A stretch of 64,000 bases of DNA from the NCBI RefSeq assembly GCF_004769235.1, contig NZ_RQFG01000005.1:992001-1056000 (forward strand), written 5' to 3'. This document shows positions 23,880-32,366 of this stretch, piece after piece. The first letter of the stretch is position 1. The number at the start of each line of letters is the position of its first letter. The position numbers were made by a program, and so were the translations under genes. The notes beneath the pieces were generated by a model, which searched no databases, had not been told where the DNA came from, and saw only the letters and a program-made list of their open reading frames with translations. This DNA comes from Leptospira kanakyensis (lineage in GTDB: Bacteria > Spirochaetota > Leptospiria > Leptospirales > Leptospiraceae).

Positions 23880-24455
23880 ATGACTCAATTAGATACAATA
23901 CCAACGATAGAATTTAAATCACAAAAAACTTTTGAAACTTGGCTTGATAAGAATCACAAAAGTTCTAATGGAATTTGGTTAAAAATATTTAAAAAAGATT
24001 CCGGAATCAAAACCATCAGTTACGCAGAAGCCCTTGATGTTGCACTATGTTATGGTTGGATTGATAGCCAAAAACAAAAGTTTGACGAACAGGCATGGTT
24101 GCAAAAATTCTCTCCCCGAAAAGCCAAAAGCATTTGGTCAAAAGTCAACATTGGACATGTTGAAAGATTAACCAATGAAGGAAAAATGAAACCTGCTGGA
24201 TTAAAGGCAGTCGAAGAAGCTAAAGCAGATAGTAGATGGGAAAAGGCATACGATTCACCAAGTAAAATGAGTGTGCCAGATGATTTTTTATCAGCACTCA
24301 GCAAAAACAAAAAAGCAGAAAAGTTCTTCAAGAGTCTCAATAAGACAAATCTTTTCTCTATTGGATTTCGAATTCACACAGCAAAAAAAATAGAAACAAG
24401 AGAAAAACGAATCAAAGATATTATTGAAAAGTTAGCAAAAGGGGAAAAACTTTAA
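23880..24455 (+). CDS. YdeI/OmpD-associated family protein
   Basis: 191 residues, cytoplasmic. The YdeI pattern is strong: FETWLDKNHKSSNGIWLKIFKK at the N-terminus (residues about 18-38), SYAEALDVALCYGWIDSQKQK, FSPRKAKSIWSKVN, and a C-terminal KTNLFSIGFRIHTAKKIETREKR helix pair. Members are described as bacteriocin-protection or OmpD-associated proteins, with no known reaction. A GTTATATGC core lies seven bases beyond its stop, consistent with the end of a cassette. Confidence 0.85.
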   Translation: MTQLDTIPTIEFKSQKTFETWLDKNHKSSNGIWLKIFKKDSGIKTISYAEALDVALCYGWIDSQKQKFDEQAWLQKFSPRKAKSIWSKVNIGHVERLTNEGKMKPAGLKAVEEAKADSRWEKAYDSPSKMSVPDDFLSALSKNKKAEKFFKSLNKTNLFSIGFRIHTAKKIETREKRIKDIIEKLAKGEKL

Positions 24456-24461
24456 TGGCTT

Positions 24462-24470
24462 GTTATATGC
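24462..24470 (+). repeat. Possible attC-type core
   Basis: GTTATATGC, overlapping the stop of the convergent hydrolase gene. No full element is present. Confidence 0.35.
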
Positions 24471-25398
24471 TATGTAGTTTATTTAAATTGGTCAGAAATT
24501 CCATAATATATTTCTTCCAATCTTGTTTATTCGAAGCGTAAAGGTAATCATGAGATGCCTTTGAAATAATTGCTAAGGATTTATACGATTTTGTATTATA
24601 TACAATTCGTTGAATATCTTCAAGAAATACCCTGTTATCTTTTTCACCAATTAAATATAAAACCGGGATATTTAACTCTTTTGCATATTTGTATGGATTG
24701 AATGCTAAAAGATTTGTAAATAGAGTAACACTCCCAAATAAAACCAAAAATTCAGCAAAAGGAAAGTAGGGAATTTTTAGAATTCTAAATCTATTTCTGG
24801 TTGTATTTAGAAAAGAATCAAACGGAGCCTGAAGAATGATAGCTGCAGGATCAATTTTGTATTTATAAATTGCCCGAAGAATCGCAACGCTACCTAAGGA
24901 ATGACCAAACAGAATTATTTTTTTGTTCTTATATTTGTGTTTAAAAAGATTAAAAATTTGGAAGACGTCTTTTGATTCATAAGTTCCCATTCCTGTATAA
25001 GATTCGGAAGATTGACCACTTCCACGAAAATCTACTAATACTGTAGAGTATCCATTCGAAATAAAGAATTCTGATTCATCGAATAATTGCGTTTTTGAAA
25101 CTGCGTATCCATGAAATAAAATAACAATAGTAGGTGACTTAGTATTTTTAGAAAGCCAGTAGTTAAGTTTTATATTTCTAAATTCTAAGAAGTGAGAAGT
25201 ATAATTGTTATTAATACGAATGTGGTCGACTGGTTTTGGTATTCTTATTCCTATTAAAAATACTTTTAATAAATCAAGTATCGAAAAATCCTCAGGTTTT
25301 TTAGTATTTCCAATTTTGTCTGTAAAATGAGAAAATCGATAAACTTGGTTTAAGAAAAAAGTTATCAATAGAATTATTAGAATTAATGTTAATGTCAT
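24463..25398 (-). CDS. Alpha/beta hydrolase, membrane-anchored
   Basis: 311 residues. A hydrophobic N-terminus (about 2-17) is probably an anchor. The hydrolase core shows TIVILFHGYAVSKTQLF (oxyanion loop, about 88-104), TVLVDFRGSGQSS, the nucleophile elbow LFGHSLGS (serine at about residue 167) and, late, the acid and histidine around IGEKDNRVF and KASHDYL. This is the pattern of serine esterases or lipases of the BAAT/peptidase S9-like branch; the substrate is unknown. It is convergent with the YdeI-like gene and follows the kdsB operon after a hairpin. Confidence 0.85.
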   Translation of the reverse strand: MTLTLILIILLITFFLNQVYRFSHFTDKIGNTKKPEDFSILDLLKVFLIGIRIPKPVDHIRINNNYTSHFLEFRNIKLNYWLSKNTKSPTIVILFHGYAVSKTQLFDESEFFISNGYSTVLVDFRGSGQSSESYTGMGTYESKDVFQIFNLFKHKYKNKKIILFGHSLGSVAILRAIYKYKIDPAAIILQAPFDSFLNTTRNRFRILKIPYFPFAEFLVLFGSVTLFTNLLAFNPYKYAKELNIPVLYLIGEKDNRVFLEDIQRIVYNTKSYKSLAIISKASHDYLYASNKQDWKKYIMEFLTNLNKLHSI

Positions 25399-25405
25399 TA
25401 TTATA

Positions 25406-25441
25406 AACTAGTTACTGCATATCATATAAGAGTAACTAGTT
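25406..25441 (-). terminator. Hairpin downstream of kdsB
   Basis: AACTAGTTACT (25406-25416) and AGTAACTAGTT (25431-25441) are perfect 11-bp arms around a 14-nt loop. It lies 30 bases after the kdsB stop and just before the hydrolase ATG, so it probably ends the flagellar operon transcript. Confidence 0.6.
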
Positions 25442-25471
25442 ATCCCAAATAATCCGCTGCCAATATTGACT

Positions 25472-26212
25472 CTAAATCAATCCCTTCTCTTTGAAATCGC
25501 GAATCACCACTTCTAAATCGGCAGGGGAATCCACACCCAAGTTGGCTTTATCCGAAAGATAAACGCCAATCGTTGATCCATTCTGCAAAGCACGAAGTTG
25601 TTCCAATGACTCTACCGTTTCCCAATCGGAAGTGGGTAGATGGTTATAATTCATTAAAAAATCTCTTTCATAAGCATAAATTCCTAAATGCCGATGGTAA
25701 GTTGCCTCACCTTTAAAAGAAGCAGGGATCGGAGAACGAGAAAAATAATTAGCACGTCCGGTTCTGTCAAAGACCACCTTTACTTTGTTAGGATCTTTTG
25801 GATCTTCTTGGTGAGTAAAAGGAACTGCCGCTGTGGTCATTTCCCAATTTCTATGTTTGGTTTTTAAAGCCAAAACCCCATCCATGAGATTTGGTTCCAT
25901 CCCGGGTTCATCGCCTTGGATGTTTAGAATGATTCCGTAGTTAGGAAATTTTTCTGCGACTTCGATGATACGATCTGTGCCGGTCGGATGGTCAGGACTT
26001 GTGAGAACCGATTCCCCACCGAAGGCTATGACTGTCTCATGAATTCTTTGGTCATCGGTTGCGACCACCAAACGGTGGATAGATTTAGAAAGGGATGCGT
26101 GGTGGTAAGTCCACTGGATCATTGGTTTTGTGCCAATGAGGGCCAGTGGTTTTCCGGGGAGTCTTGTGCTCGCGTAGCGCGCAGGGATCACACCGAGGAT
26201 TTGGTCGGACAT
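25472..26212 (-). CDS. kdsB: 3-deoxy-manno-octulosonate cytidylyltransferase
   Basis: 246 residues, the normal KdsB length. Activates Kdo with CTP to CMP-Kdo for lipopolysaccharide core synthesis in the cytoplasm. The nucleotidyltransferase start VIPARYASTRLPGKPL (about 8-23) with the phosphate-binding Arg and Lys, then LNIQGDEPGM and the GIYAYERDFL region, are diagnostic. It begins four bases after the fliL stop, so it is translated as the last gene of the flagellar motor run. Confidence 0.95.
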   Translation of the reverse strand: MSDQILGVIPARYASTRLPGKPLALIGTKPMIQWTYHHASLSKSIHRLVVATDDQRIHETVIAFGGESVLTSPDHPTGTDRIIEVAEKFPNYGIILNIQGDEPGMEPNLMDGVLALKTKHRNWEMTTAAVPFTHQEDPKDPNKVKVVFDRTGRANYFSRSPIPASFKGEATYHRHLGIYAYERDFLMNYNHLPTSDWETVESLEQLRALQNGSTIGVYLSDKANLGVDSPADLEVVIRDFKEKGLI

Positions 26213-26216
26213 AGTC

Positions 26217-26744
26217 CTAGTTTACCAAGAACTCGGTAAAGTAAACCTCTTTGATTTTTCCATTGGTCAAAATGTGATTTAAGTGGGCTTTGATTTCCTC
26301 ACGTAAATCCAATTGGTTGGTAATGGATTTTAAATCGTCTTTTGTTTTACGTGCAATGACAAGGTTAATGATGTTTTGCATTTGAGCCACACGTGCTGCT
26401 AGTTCCGCTGAAAGAGCAGGTTGTCCAGATTCAAATCCAAGAGACATCTTTAACTTCACAAAGTGTGATTCACCAACATCAGAAGTATTCACTCTAAATT
26501 CTTCTTGAAATGTGTAAACTTCCAAAGGAGGGGGAGCTTTCACAAGAGAGATATTCTTTTGTTGTTTAAACACACTTGTTGCCGTTTTTTGAGCAACAAA
26601 CATTGATATAACGGTTACAATGATAATTCCAAAAATCGCAGCAGCAATGTACAATAACCATTTGACAATGGGGGACATCCCTGCAGAGGCGGAACTACCT
26701 TCGGCTAACCCACCTTCTTCTTCATCTACTTCACGGTCACCCAT
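26217..26744 (-). CDS. fliL: Flagellar basal body-associated protein FliL
   Basis: 175 residues. An acidic cytoplasmic N-terminus (MGDREVDEEEGG), one membrane segment (about 27-49) and a periplasmic stomatin-like domain with YTFQEEFRVNTSD and the C-terminal KIKEVYFTEFLVN typical of FliL. FliL sits at the stator and supports torque. It starts one base after motB ends and just precedes kdsB. Confidence 0.93.
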   Translation of the reverse strand: MGDREVDEEEGGLAEGSSASAGMSPIVKWLLYIAAAIFGIIIVTVISMFVAQKTATSVFKQQKNISLVKAPPPLEVYTFQEEFRVNTSDVGESHFVKLKMSLGFESGQPALSAELAARVAQMQNIINLVIARKTKDDLKSITNQLDLREEIKAHLNHILTNGKIKEVYFTEFLVN

Positions 26745-26745
26745 G

Positions 26746-27576
26746 TTAAAATTCTCCTTCTACATTTGTTTCAGTGTTCGGCAAACGAGTGTCAGGTAGT
26801 CCATATTTACTTTCCCCTGGCGCACGTTTGGTAGACTTCTCAGTAAGAATGATGATATCTACCCTTCTATTAAAAGCTTTCGCTTCTGGTGTACCTTCAT
26901 TTTCCAATACTAGAGGTCTATAGGATCCAAAACTAACGGCTTGGAACCAACTTGGTTCAATTTCTTCAGAATTGATCATAAAAACGGTAGCATTCACTGC
27001 TCTTGCTCCCGCCAAATCCCAGTTATTGATATATTCACGTTCTTCACGACCGGGACGGTTTACAGGATTGACTGCATCGTCATCACTATGTCCTTCTACA
27101 CGAACAAATCGTTCGAGTCCTTTGATAAGACCAGCTGCTTTTCGTAAAGTTTCACGGATAGAAGGCGTTAGGATGGCTGAACCTGGATAAAAATAATCAG
27201 CACCCACAAGAGAAATCACAAGCCCTCTTTCGTTTTCGGAAATCCGAACCTTTCCTGCTTCTACTTCTGGTTTAAATACTTCATGAGCATCTTTTTTTGC
27301 TTTGGAAAGGTTACGTCCAACCACTTGGGATGGTAACGATTCAATTTGCATTCCCATTTCTTCCAAAGAACCTTTAGAAAGAGTTTGTCCGCCGGTGAAA
27401 AATCCTGTTGTGGATTTGAATGCAGATAGAATGATCTGCATCTCCTTTGCATCTGTTTTACCCGTTGTATACAAAAGGATAAAGAAACAAAGGAGAAGTG
27501 TTACCATGTCCCCATAAGTCGCCATGAACTCGGGAACTTTCTGGATGCACTCAGGACATTTTTCTTTTTTAGCCAT
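26746..27576 (-). CDS. motB: Flagellar stator protein MotB
   Basis: 276 residues. A short cytoplasmic start, then a single membrane helix containing the proton-accepting aspartate (FMATYGDMVTLLLCFFILLY, Asp at about residue 22). A plug region follows, then the OmpA-like peptidoglycan-binding domain (about 140-255) with VRVEGHSDDD and NWDLAGARAV. Forms the ion-conducting stator with MotA and anchors it to the wall. Between motA (9 bp) and fliL (1 bp). Confidence 0.95.
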   Translation of the reverse strand: MAKKEKCPECIQKVPEFMATYGDMVTLLLCFFILLYTTGKTDAKEMQIILSAFKSTTGFFTGGQTLSKGSLEEMGMQIESLPSQVVGRNLSKAKKDAHEVFKPEVEAGKVRISENERGLVISLVGADYFYPGSAILTPSIRETLRKAAGLIKGLERFVRVEGHSDDDAVNPVNRPGREEREYINNWDLAGARAVNATVFMINSEEIEPSWFQAVSFGSYRPLVLENEGTPEAKAFNRRVDIIILTEKSTKRAPGESKYGLPDTRLPNTETNVEGEF

Positions 27577-27585
27577 AACTAAAAA

Positions 27586-28368
27586 TTAATCTCCGTCGTC
27601 TTTCAGTGCAGTTCGTTCTGCAGGAGTTAAGAAACTCGCAAGTTTCTCTTTTACAATTCGTGGGTTATCCCCTGATTGAATGGATAAAGTACCTTCTACC
27701 ATGACTTGTTTGATCACAAGTTCATCTTCAGAGCGGCGTGTTAGTTTTCTCACAATCGGTGCAGCAAATAAGTTCTGTGCAAGTGATCCGTATAATGTTG
27801 TAATTAGGGCCGTCGCCATACCTTGTCCAATGGCACTCGCATCCCCACCACCTAAGTTCTTTAACATCCCCACAAGACCCACAAGGGTCCCAAGCATCCC
27901 GAACCCTGGCGCAAAACCAGCGTAAGCATCCCACCAGGAACGACCGTACGCATGCCTTGTGGCCGTGTTCCCAATTTCGGTTTCCATAATATTTCGAACC
28001 AGTTCGGGATCGGTTCCATCCACTACGAGTTGGATTCCCTTCTTTAAAAATTCTTCCGGAAGTTCATTGATATCATCTTCTAAGGCAAGTAAACCTTCAC
28101 GACGGGCTTTTTCAGAAAAACTAACGAGTGTCGTAATGAGTCCTGGTAAATCGGAGGGAGGATTTTGGAAGGCTTTTTTGGTAACAGCTCCCACCCCAAT
28201 GGTAGAGGTCCAAGGAAAAGAAATGATCGTGGCGGCAGCGGCCCCACCAAATGTAATCATCACCGAGGGAATATCGATAAGGTCTGTTAATGCAAGACCC
28301 CCCGAAACCACCCCAAGTAACATCAAGGCCAATCCTAAGGCCAAACCAATGACTGTAGCTATATCCAT
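27586..28368 (-). CDS. motA: Flagellar stator protein MotA
   Basis: 260 residues. Four membrane helices (about 5-27, 35-52, about 148-172, 180-205) with the charged cytoplasmic loop between helices 2 and 3 that contacts FliG (KARREGLLALEDDINELP, about residues 90-108). The glycine-rich AGFAPGFGMLGTLVGLVGML helix is the family signature. Starts three bases after the flbD stop. Confidence 0.95.
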   Translation of the reverse strand: MDIATVIGLALGLALMLLGVVSGGLALTDLIDIPSVMITFGGAAAATIISFPWTSTIGVGAVTKKAFQNPPSDLPGLITTLVSFSEKARREGLLALEDDINELPEEFLKKGIQLVVDGTDPELVRNIMETEIGNTATRHAYGRSWWDAYAGFAPGFGMLGTLVGLVGMLKNLGGGDASAIGQGMATALITTLYGSLAQNLFAAPIVRKLTRRSEDELVIKQVMVEGTLSIQSGDNPRIVKEKLASFLTPAERTALKDDGD

Positions 28369-28371
28369 TTC

Positions 28372-28590
28372 TTATGTTTCCTCAGGCCTTCTTTCACCAA
28401 CTCGGGGAAGGTTGTGGATTCTTGTTTGGTAAGCGATTACCTTTTCCACAACGTCCGCAACAGGCTCTTGTACAATGAATTTCTTTTCATTCACAAGAGT
28501 GATGATCGTATCTGGATTTGCTTCAATGGTCTCAATCAAATCTGCATTGAGAACAAATTCCGCACCTTTAAGTCGATGTAAAATGACCAA
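28372..28590 (-). CDS. flbD: Flagellar protein FlbD
   Basis: 72 residues, the usual size. The signature LKGAEFVLNADLIETIEANPD followed by TIITLVNEKKFIV is nearly that of Bacillus and spirochaete FlbD (split here across residues about 7-40). Starts at TTG (28588-28590), supported by AGGGGGA about seven bases upstream. FlbD/SwrD-type proteins promote stator function, which fits its place in front of motA. Confidence 0.9.
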   Translation of the reverse strand: MVILHRLKGAEFVLNADLIETIEANPDTIITLVNEKKFIVQEPVADVVEKVIAYQTRIHNLPRVGERRPEET

Positions 28591-28611
28591 GAGATCCCCC
28601 TTCAGAGATTT

Positions 28612-29691
28612 CTATTTATGTCTATCGACTACCTTTCGAATTTCGCTCACGAATTTTTCTTCCGTAAATCGATTGATGGAATTTTGGAAATCTCCGCGTT
28701 TGAAATGGATCTTTTCTGCCCTCTGGATGGCCTCATTTAAGGATTTTACGGTCTGTTCCTTAAAAAATACCCCAGTTCTGTCCTCTTTGACAGACTCGAG
28801 AGCTCCCCCCTTCCCATAGGCGATGACGGGAGTGGCATAGGCCTGCGACTCCACAGGGGTGATCCCAAAGTCTTCCATCCCTGGAAAAATAAACCCACGT
28901 GCTTTTTTATAGAGTTCGACCACTTCTGTGCGCGGGAGTCCCTTTTTCCAAAGGATGTTTTTCGGAAGATTTTTGACAAGTTTCCCTTCTTCTTGCCCCC
29001 CACCGACAAGGATGAGAGGTTTTCCGTTTTCGCGAAAGGCTTCTATGGCCAGGTCAATTTTTTTATAAGGGGCAAAGGCCGAAACCATCAAGTAATAGTC
29101 ATCTTTCGAAACATCATGGACTCGGAAGTCTTGGGGCAAACAGGGAGGATACACAATTTTATAATCACGACGGTAGTATTTTTGAATCCTACGCCCCACA
29201 AAATGCGAGTTACATGTAAAATAATCCACACGGTTGGCAGAAGCCGCATCCCATGTGCGCAGGTAATTGGCAATGGATTGTAAAAGGAAAAATTTTAAAC
29301 CTTTGCGACCAGGAAAATAATCATAATACATATCCCAAACATAACGCATTGGGCTATGGATATAACTTAAATGGAAAGTATCAGGATGAGGGATGACCCC
29401 TTTGGCCACACAATGCGAAGAACTAATCACCACATCATATCCTTTTAAATCCAAGGATTCAATCGCAGTAGGGAAAACGGGTAAATAGTATCGATAGTAT
29501 TTTTCTTTGAAAGGAAGATTGTTTGTGAAAGCCGTTGTGATCTTTCTATTTTCAATCCTATCGTTGAGTTTTCCTTTGGAATAAAAAAGAGTAAATAAAT
29601 CCGCTTCCGGAAATGCTTTTAATAAACTATCGAGAACTAATTCTCCACCGCGCATTCCGGTGAGCCAATCATGTATAATTGCAACTTTCAT
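28612..29691 (-). CDS. GT4-family glycosyltransferase
   Basis: 359 residues, GT-B fold. N-terminal domain begins VAIIHDWLTGMRGGELVLDS and contains SYIHSPMRYVWDMYYDYFPG; the C-terminal domain has MVSAFAPYKKIDLAIEAF and the donor-binding E-x7-E region (FIFPGMEDFGITPVESQA). It is close to the WbaZ/mannosyltransferase subgroup that builds O-antigen or exopolysaccharide. It overlaps the MCE gene by one base and is 21 bp from flbD, so it belongs to the same transcript. Confidence 0.88.
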   Translation of the reverse strand: MKVAIIHDWLTGMRGGELVLDSLLKAFPEADLFTLFYSKGKLNDRIENRKITTAFTNNLPFKEKYYRYYLPVFPTAIESLDLKGYDVVISSSHCVAKGVIPHPDTFHLSYIHSPMRYVWDMYYDYFPGRKGLKFFLLQSIANYLRTWDAASANRVDYFTCNSHFVGRRIQKYYRRDYKIVYPPCLPQDFRVHDVSKDDYYLMVSAFAPYKKIDLAIEAFRENGKPLILVGGGQEEGKLVKNLPKNILWKKGLPRTEVVELYKKARGFIFPGMEDFGITPVESQAYATPVIAYGKGGALESVKEDRTGVFFKEQTVKSLNEAIQRAEKIHFKRGDFQNSINRFTEEKFVSEIRKVVDRHK

Positions 29692-30485
29692 TAATCTTGT
29701 GGTCCAATCCTTCTTCCCGTAATTGGCGTTGTACGTCCGTAATACGATGCTGTAATTAAAAAAGGAATCGGCATGGTGTTTTCTAAATTTCTAGAACTTT
29801 CCATATAACGCCTTCCTTCTTTTCCAATGGTTTCTGCGTCCTTCACAGTCGCAAGAAGTTCATCATACATTTCTGTACTCCCAATTAATTTGGGAATTGT
29901 TCCTTCTGTATGATTTAATTTATCGGAGATGGAACGAAAATCCAATGTGATTTGTCTGAGATCTGCACGATTTTCTTCCATTGTCACGGAAGTTGCTTTG
30001 AAAAAATCATCAAAATAACGGGCAGAGGGCAAATAGTCAGGTGTTTTTTCTCCGTCGCGAAACGTTGGTTTGAAAAAGGAACGTTTCCCATCTGAACTTC
30101 CTGGATTGATATTAATAATCCTTCCAGAAAACAAAGTCACAGTTTGAAAATCAACCTCATAATTATCCCAAAGAGTTAAGGGGTCTTCCAAAGCAATGTG
30201 GAGTTCAATCGCATGATCCATGTTATGGTCAAGGAATCGGCGATCAGGTACATCAATGAGTGGTCTCGAGTCGATATGTGCCACATACCCTTTAGGGACT
30301 CCTAAAATCCGAACCTCTGTTCCTTCTTTGATTCCATCCACACGAGAATAAAATAAGGATAATCGGTAAGGATTTTTTTTAGCTGGGCGATCCGTTTCTA
30401 CGACAGTTGCGAAAAAAGCAAAGACCAAAATAGAAAAAAAAATGATGCCTGTAAGGGATTCCTTCGATAACTTTTTTGGTTTCAC
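29691..30485 (-). CDS. MCE/MlaD-domain protein
   Basis: 264 residues with a GTG start. One N-terminal membrane helix (about 10-27) followed by the MCE domain (about 38-125): SRVDGIKEGTEVRILGVPKGYV is the hallmark. The rest is mainly helical. MlaD-type proteins form periplasmic hexamers that carry phospholipids between the membranes. No mlaE/mlaF is adjacent. First gene of the run that ends with kdsB, with the divergent oxidoreductase gene starting about 70 bp away. Confidence 0.88.
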   Translation of the reverse strand: MKPKKLSKESLTGIIFFSILVFAFFATVVETDRPAKKNPYRLSLFYSRVDGIKEGTEVRILGVPKGYVAHIDSRPLIDVPDRRFLDHNMDHAIELHIALEDPLTLWDNYEVDFQTVTLFSGRIININPGSSDGKRSFFKPTFRDGEKTPDYLPSARYFDDFFKATSVTMEENRADLRQITLDFRSISDKLNHTEGTIPKLIGSTEMYDELLATVKDAETIGKEGRRYMESSRNLENTMPIPFLITASYYGRTTPITGRRIGPQD

Positions 30486-30555
30486 GGCAGACTTAAAATT
30501 CTTCCTTCCAAAGAAAGAGTTGGCAAGCAGATTTTAAATGACTGAATGGGACGAG

Positions 30556-31536
30556 ATGAAAGCAGTCACCATCCTCAAATACGACGAATCCGAACCTCAA
30601 TTGGAACTCCGTGAAAAAGAAATTCCAACTCCCAAAGATAACGAAGTAAGGATCAAAATCCACCTTTCTCCGATCAATCCATCGGATCTTATGTTCATCC
30701 GTGGACTTTATGGGTTCAAAAAAAAAGCTCCTGTCGCAGCTGGGTTTGAAGCCAGCGGAATCGTCGATGCCGTGGGAAGTGCCATTAAAACTTTAAAAGT
30801 GGGAATGAACGTATCCTGCGTGGCTCCTCAAAACGACGGATCCTGGGCAGAATATATGATTACCACAGAAGACAACTGTTTACCGTTAGTTGATGGAGTG
30901 AGTCTAGACGAAGGATCCAGTTTTTTTGTAAACCCAATGACTGCTTGGGCGATGGTATCCAAATGTTCCAAAGAAGGCCACCCTGCCATGATCCAAACCG
31001 CAGCGGCCAGTGCCCTTGGTAAAATGGTTGTACGGCTTTGTAAAGAACGTGGAATCCCTTTAATCAATGTTGTGCGAAAGAAAGAACAAGAAGACAGTCT
31101 TTTAGAAATTGGAGCAGAAAACATTCTAAACTCCACTTCCCCCAACTACCAAAAAGATTTATTCAAAATTTCCAAAAAACTAAATGCAACGTATGCGATC
31201 GATGCGGTAGCAGGAGAAACAGCTCAGTCTCTTGTGGAATGTATGCCTTATGGATCTAAGGTAGTTTGTTACGGAGCTCTCTCGGAAAAACCATTCTCTG
31301 TGAATTCTGGAATCATTTTATTCCAAAACAAAAAGGTCGAAGGGTTTTGGTTATCATCTTGGATTTATGAAATTGGATTAGAAGAATTTCAGAAACAAGC
31401 GAAAGAAGCACAAAAATTTCTAAAAACTGTTTTCCAAACAAAAATCAACAAACGATTTAAATTCGAAGAATACAAAGAAGGTTTGGAATTTTACAAACAA
31501 CATATGACCGAAGGGAAGGTAGTATTTGGTCCGTAG
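30556..31536 (+). CDS. Zinc-independent MDR-family alcohol dehydrogenase/quinone reductase
   Basis: 326 residues from the ATG at 30556, preferred because GGGACGAG lies just upstream and MKAVTILKYDE is the standard family start; an ATG at 30538 adds six residues. The GroES-like half contains INPSDLMFIRGLYG and AGFEASGIVDAVG. The Rossmann half has an altered nucleotide loop (AAASALGKMVVRLCKERGI), and the cysteine ligands for structural zinc are absent. Likely an NADPH-dependent reductase of a small enone, enoyl thioester or quinone. Confidence 0.87.
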   Translation: MKAVTILKYDESEPQLELREKEIPTPKDNEVRIKIHLSPINPSDLMFIRGLYGFKKKAPVAAGFEASGIVDAVGSAIKTLKVGMNVSCVAPQNDGSWAEYMITTEDNCLPLVDGVSLDEGSSFFVNPMTAWAMVSKCSKEGHPAMIQTAAASALGKMVVRLCKERGIPLINVVRKKEQEDSLLEIGAENILNSTSPNYQKDLFKISKKLNATYAIDAVAGETAQSLVECMPYGSKVVCYGALSEKPFSVNSGIILFQNKKVEGFWLSSWIYEIGLEEFQKQAKEAQKFLKTVFQTKINKRFKFEEYKEGLEFYKQHMTEGKVVFGP

Positions 31537-32056
31537 ATATTTATTTTTATTCTCAGTTCTATTTTCCTTTGTTTTCACTCATTGTCTCAGTGATACAAAA
31601 AAGAATTTAGAAAGTCTAAAGGCGTGTAAGTTTGATTTGGTGGATGTTCGTGTAGATCTCAAACCAAATCCGAATTTTCCTTTAATCCCTTTAGTAGATT
31701 TGTATCCACAAGTTTCCGTAACCAATCCAAACAACACCAAGGTAAGTATTTACCAATTTGATTTAGAGATTGAGCTCCTCACTCCGAATGGAAAAGAATA
31801 TATCGGCAAACTCCAAAACGAAACACCTCTCGAAGTGGATCCAAATTCCGAGTCGCTTGTGGTTCTAAAACTGGTACCCGACCAAAAAGGATCCATCCTT
31901 CCCAAACTTCTTTCGTTAGCAAAACAACTAACGGATGCGGCAAAGCGCGGAGAAGATGCAGAATTCGAAATTTACGGAACCGTACAAGTGGATAGTGCTT
32001 TTGGAAAACTTCCTATCCCTGTCAGGGAAGTCTCTCGGATCAAACTTAAAAAATGA
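31526..32056 (+). CDS. LEA-type-2/WHy-like lipoprotein
   Basis: 176 residues. TTG start (31526-31528) set by AAGGGAAGG six bases upstream; overlaps the oxidoreductase stop by 11 bases. Signal with hydrophobic 5-17 ends FTHC, a loose spirochaetal lipobox (cysteine about 20). The mature domain DVRVDLKPNPNFPLIPLVD, then VSVTNPNNTKVSIYQFDLEI, follows the LEA14 beta-sandwich pattern. Function unknown; probably membrane-tethered outside the cytoplasm. Confidence 0.75.
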   Translation: MVRRYLFLFSVLFSFVFTHCLSDTKKNLESLKACKFDLVDVRVDLKPNPNFPLIPLVDLYPQVSVTNPNNTKVSIYQFDLEIELLTPNGKEYIGKLQNETPLEVDPNSESLVVLKLVPDQKGSILPKLLSLAKQLTDAAKRGEDAEFEIYGTVQVDSAFGKLPIPVREVSRIKLKK

Positions 32057-32364
32057 ATTTTAATTTTCTAAGGGTGGTGGTTCTACCGATTCTTTGTTTT
32101 GGTTTATCCTTCCAATGTATTCAAAACAAAGATGATTTGTTTTATTCTGCTTTTGAGGCAAACCAAAAGACCTTTGAAACTTATGCCATGAAAAACTCCG
32201 CTTGTGGCAAAGAAAAACTTCCAGGCAGACTTTTTATCAGCAGAGTCAAAATTGATGACCTAAAACTATGTTTTCGCGCAATTGAACTGATCGATTGTAT
32301 CACCTGGAATACCGAAGGATACATTCCCGATACTTGTAAAGTCATTGGAACCAGTTTGCGATAG
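32053..32364 (+). CDS. Small cysteine-containing lipoprotein
   Basis: 103 residues. Start ATGA overlaps the previous stop. Signal (about 5-17) with two candidate cysteines: PILCFGLSFQC-IQN, the second being the likelier lipidated residue. Four cysteines in the mature part (SACGK, LKLCF, IDCI, DTCK) suggest two disulfides. No family recognised. Translationally coupled to the LEA-like gene. Confidence 0.65.
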   Translation: MNFNFLRVVVLPILCFGLSFQCIQNKDDLFYSAFEANQKTFETYAMKNSACGKEKLPGRLFISRVKIDDLKLCFRAIELIDCITWNTEGYIPDTCKVIGTSLR

Positions 32365-32366
32365 AT

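Noticed and set aside
26941..29283. Several plus-strand frames over motB, motA and the glycosyltransferase
   Set aside because: All antisense shadows of strongly recognised genes.
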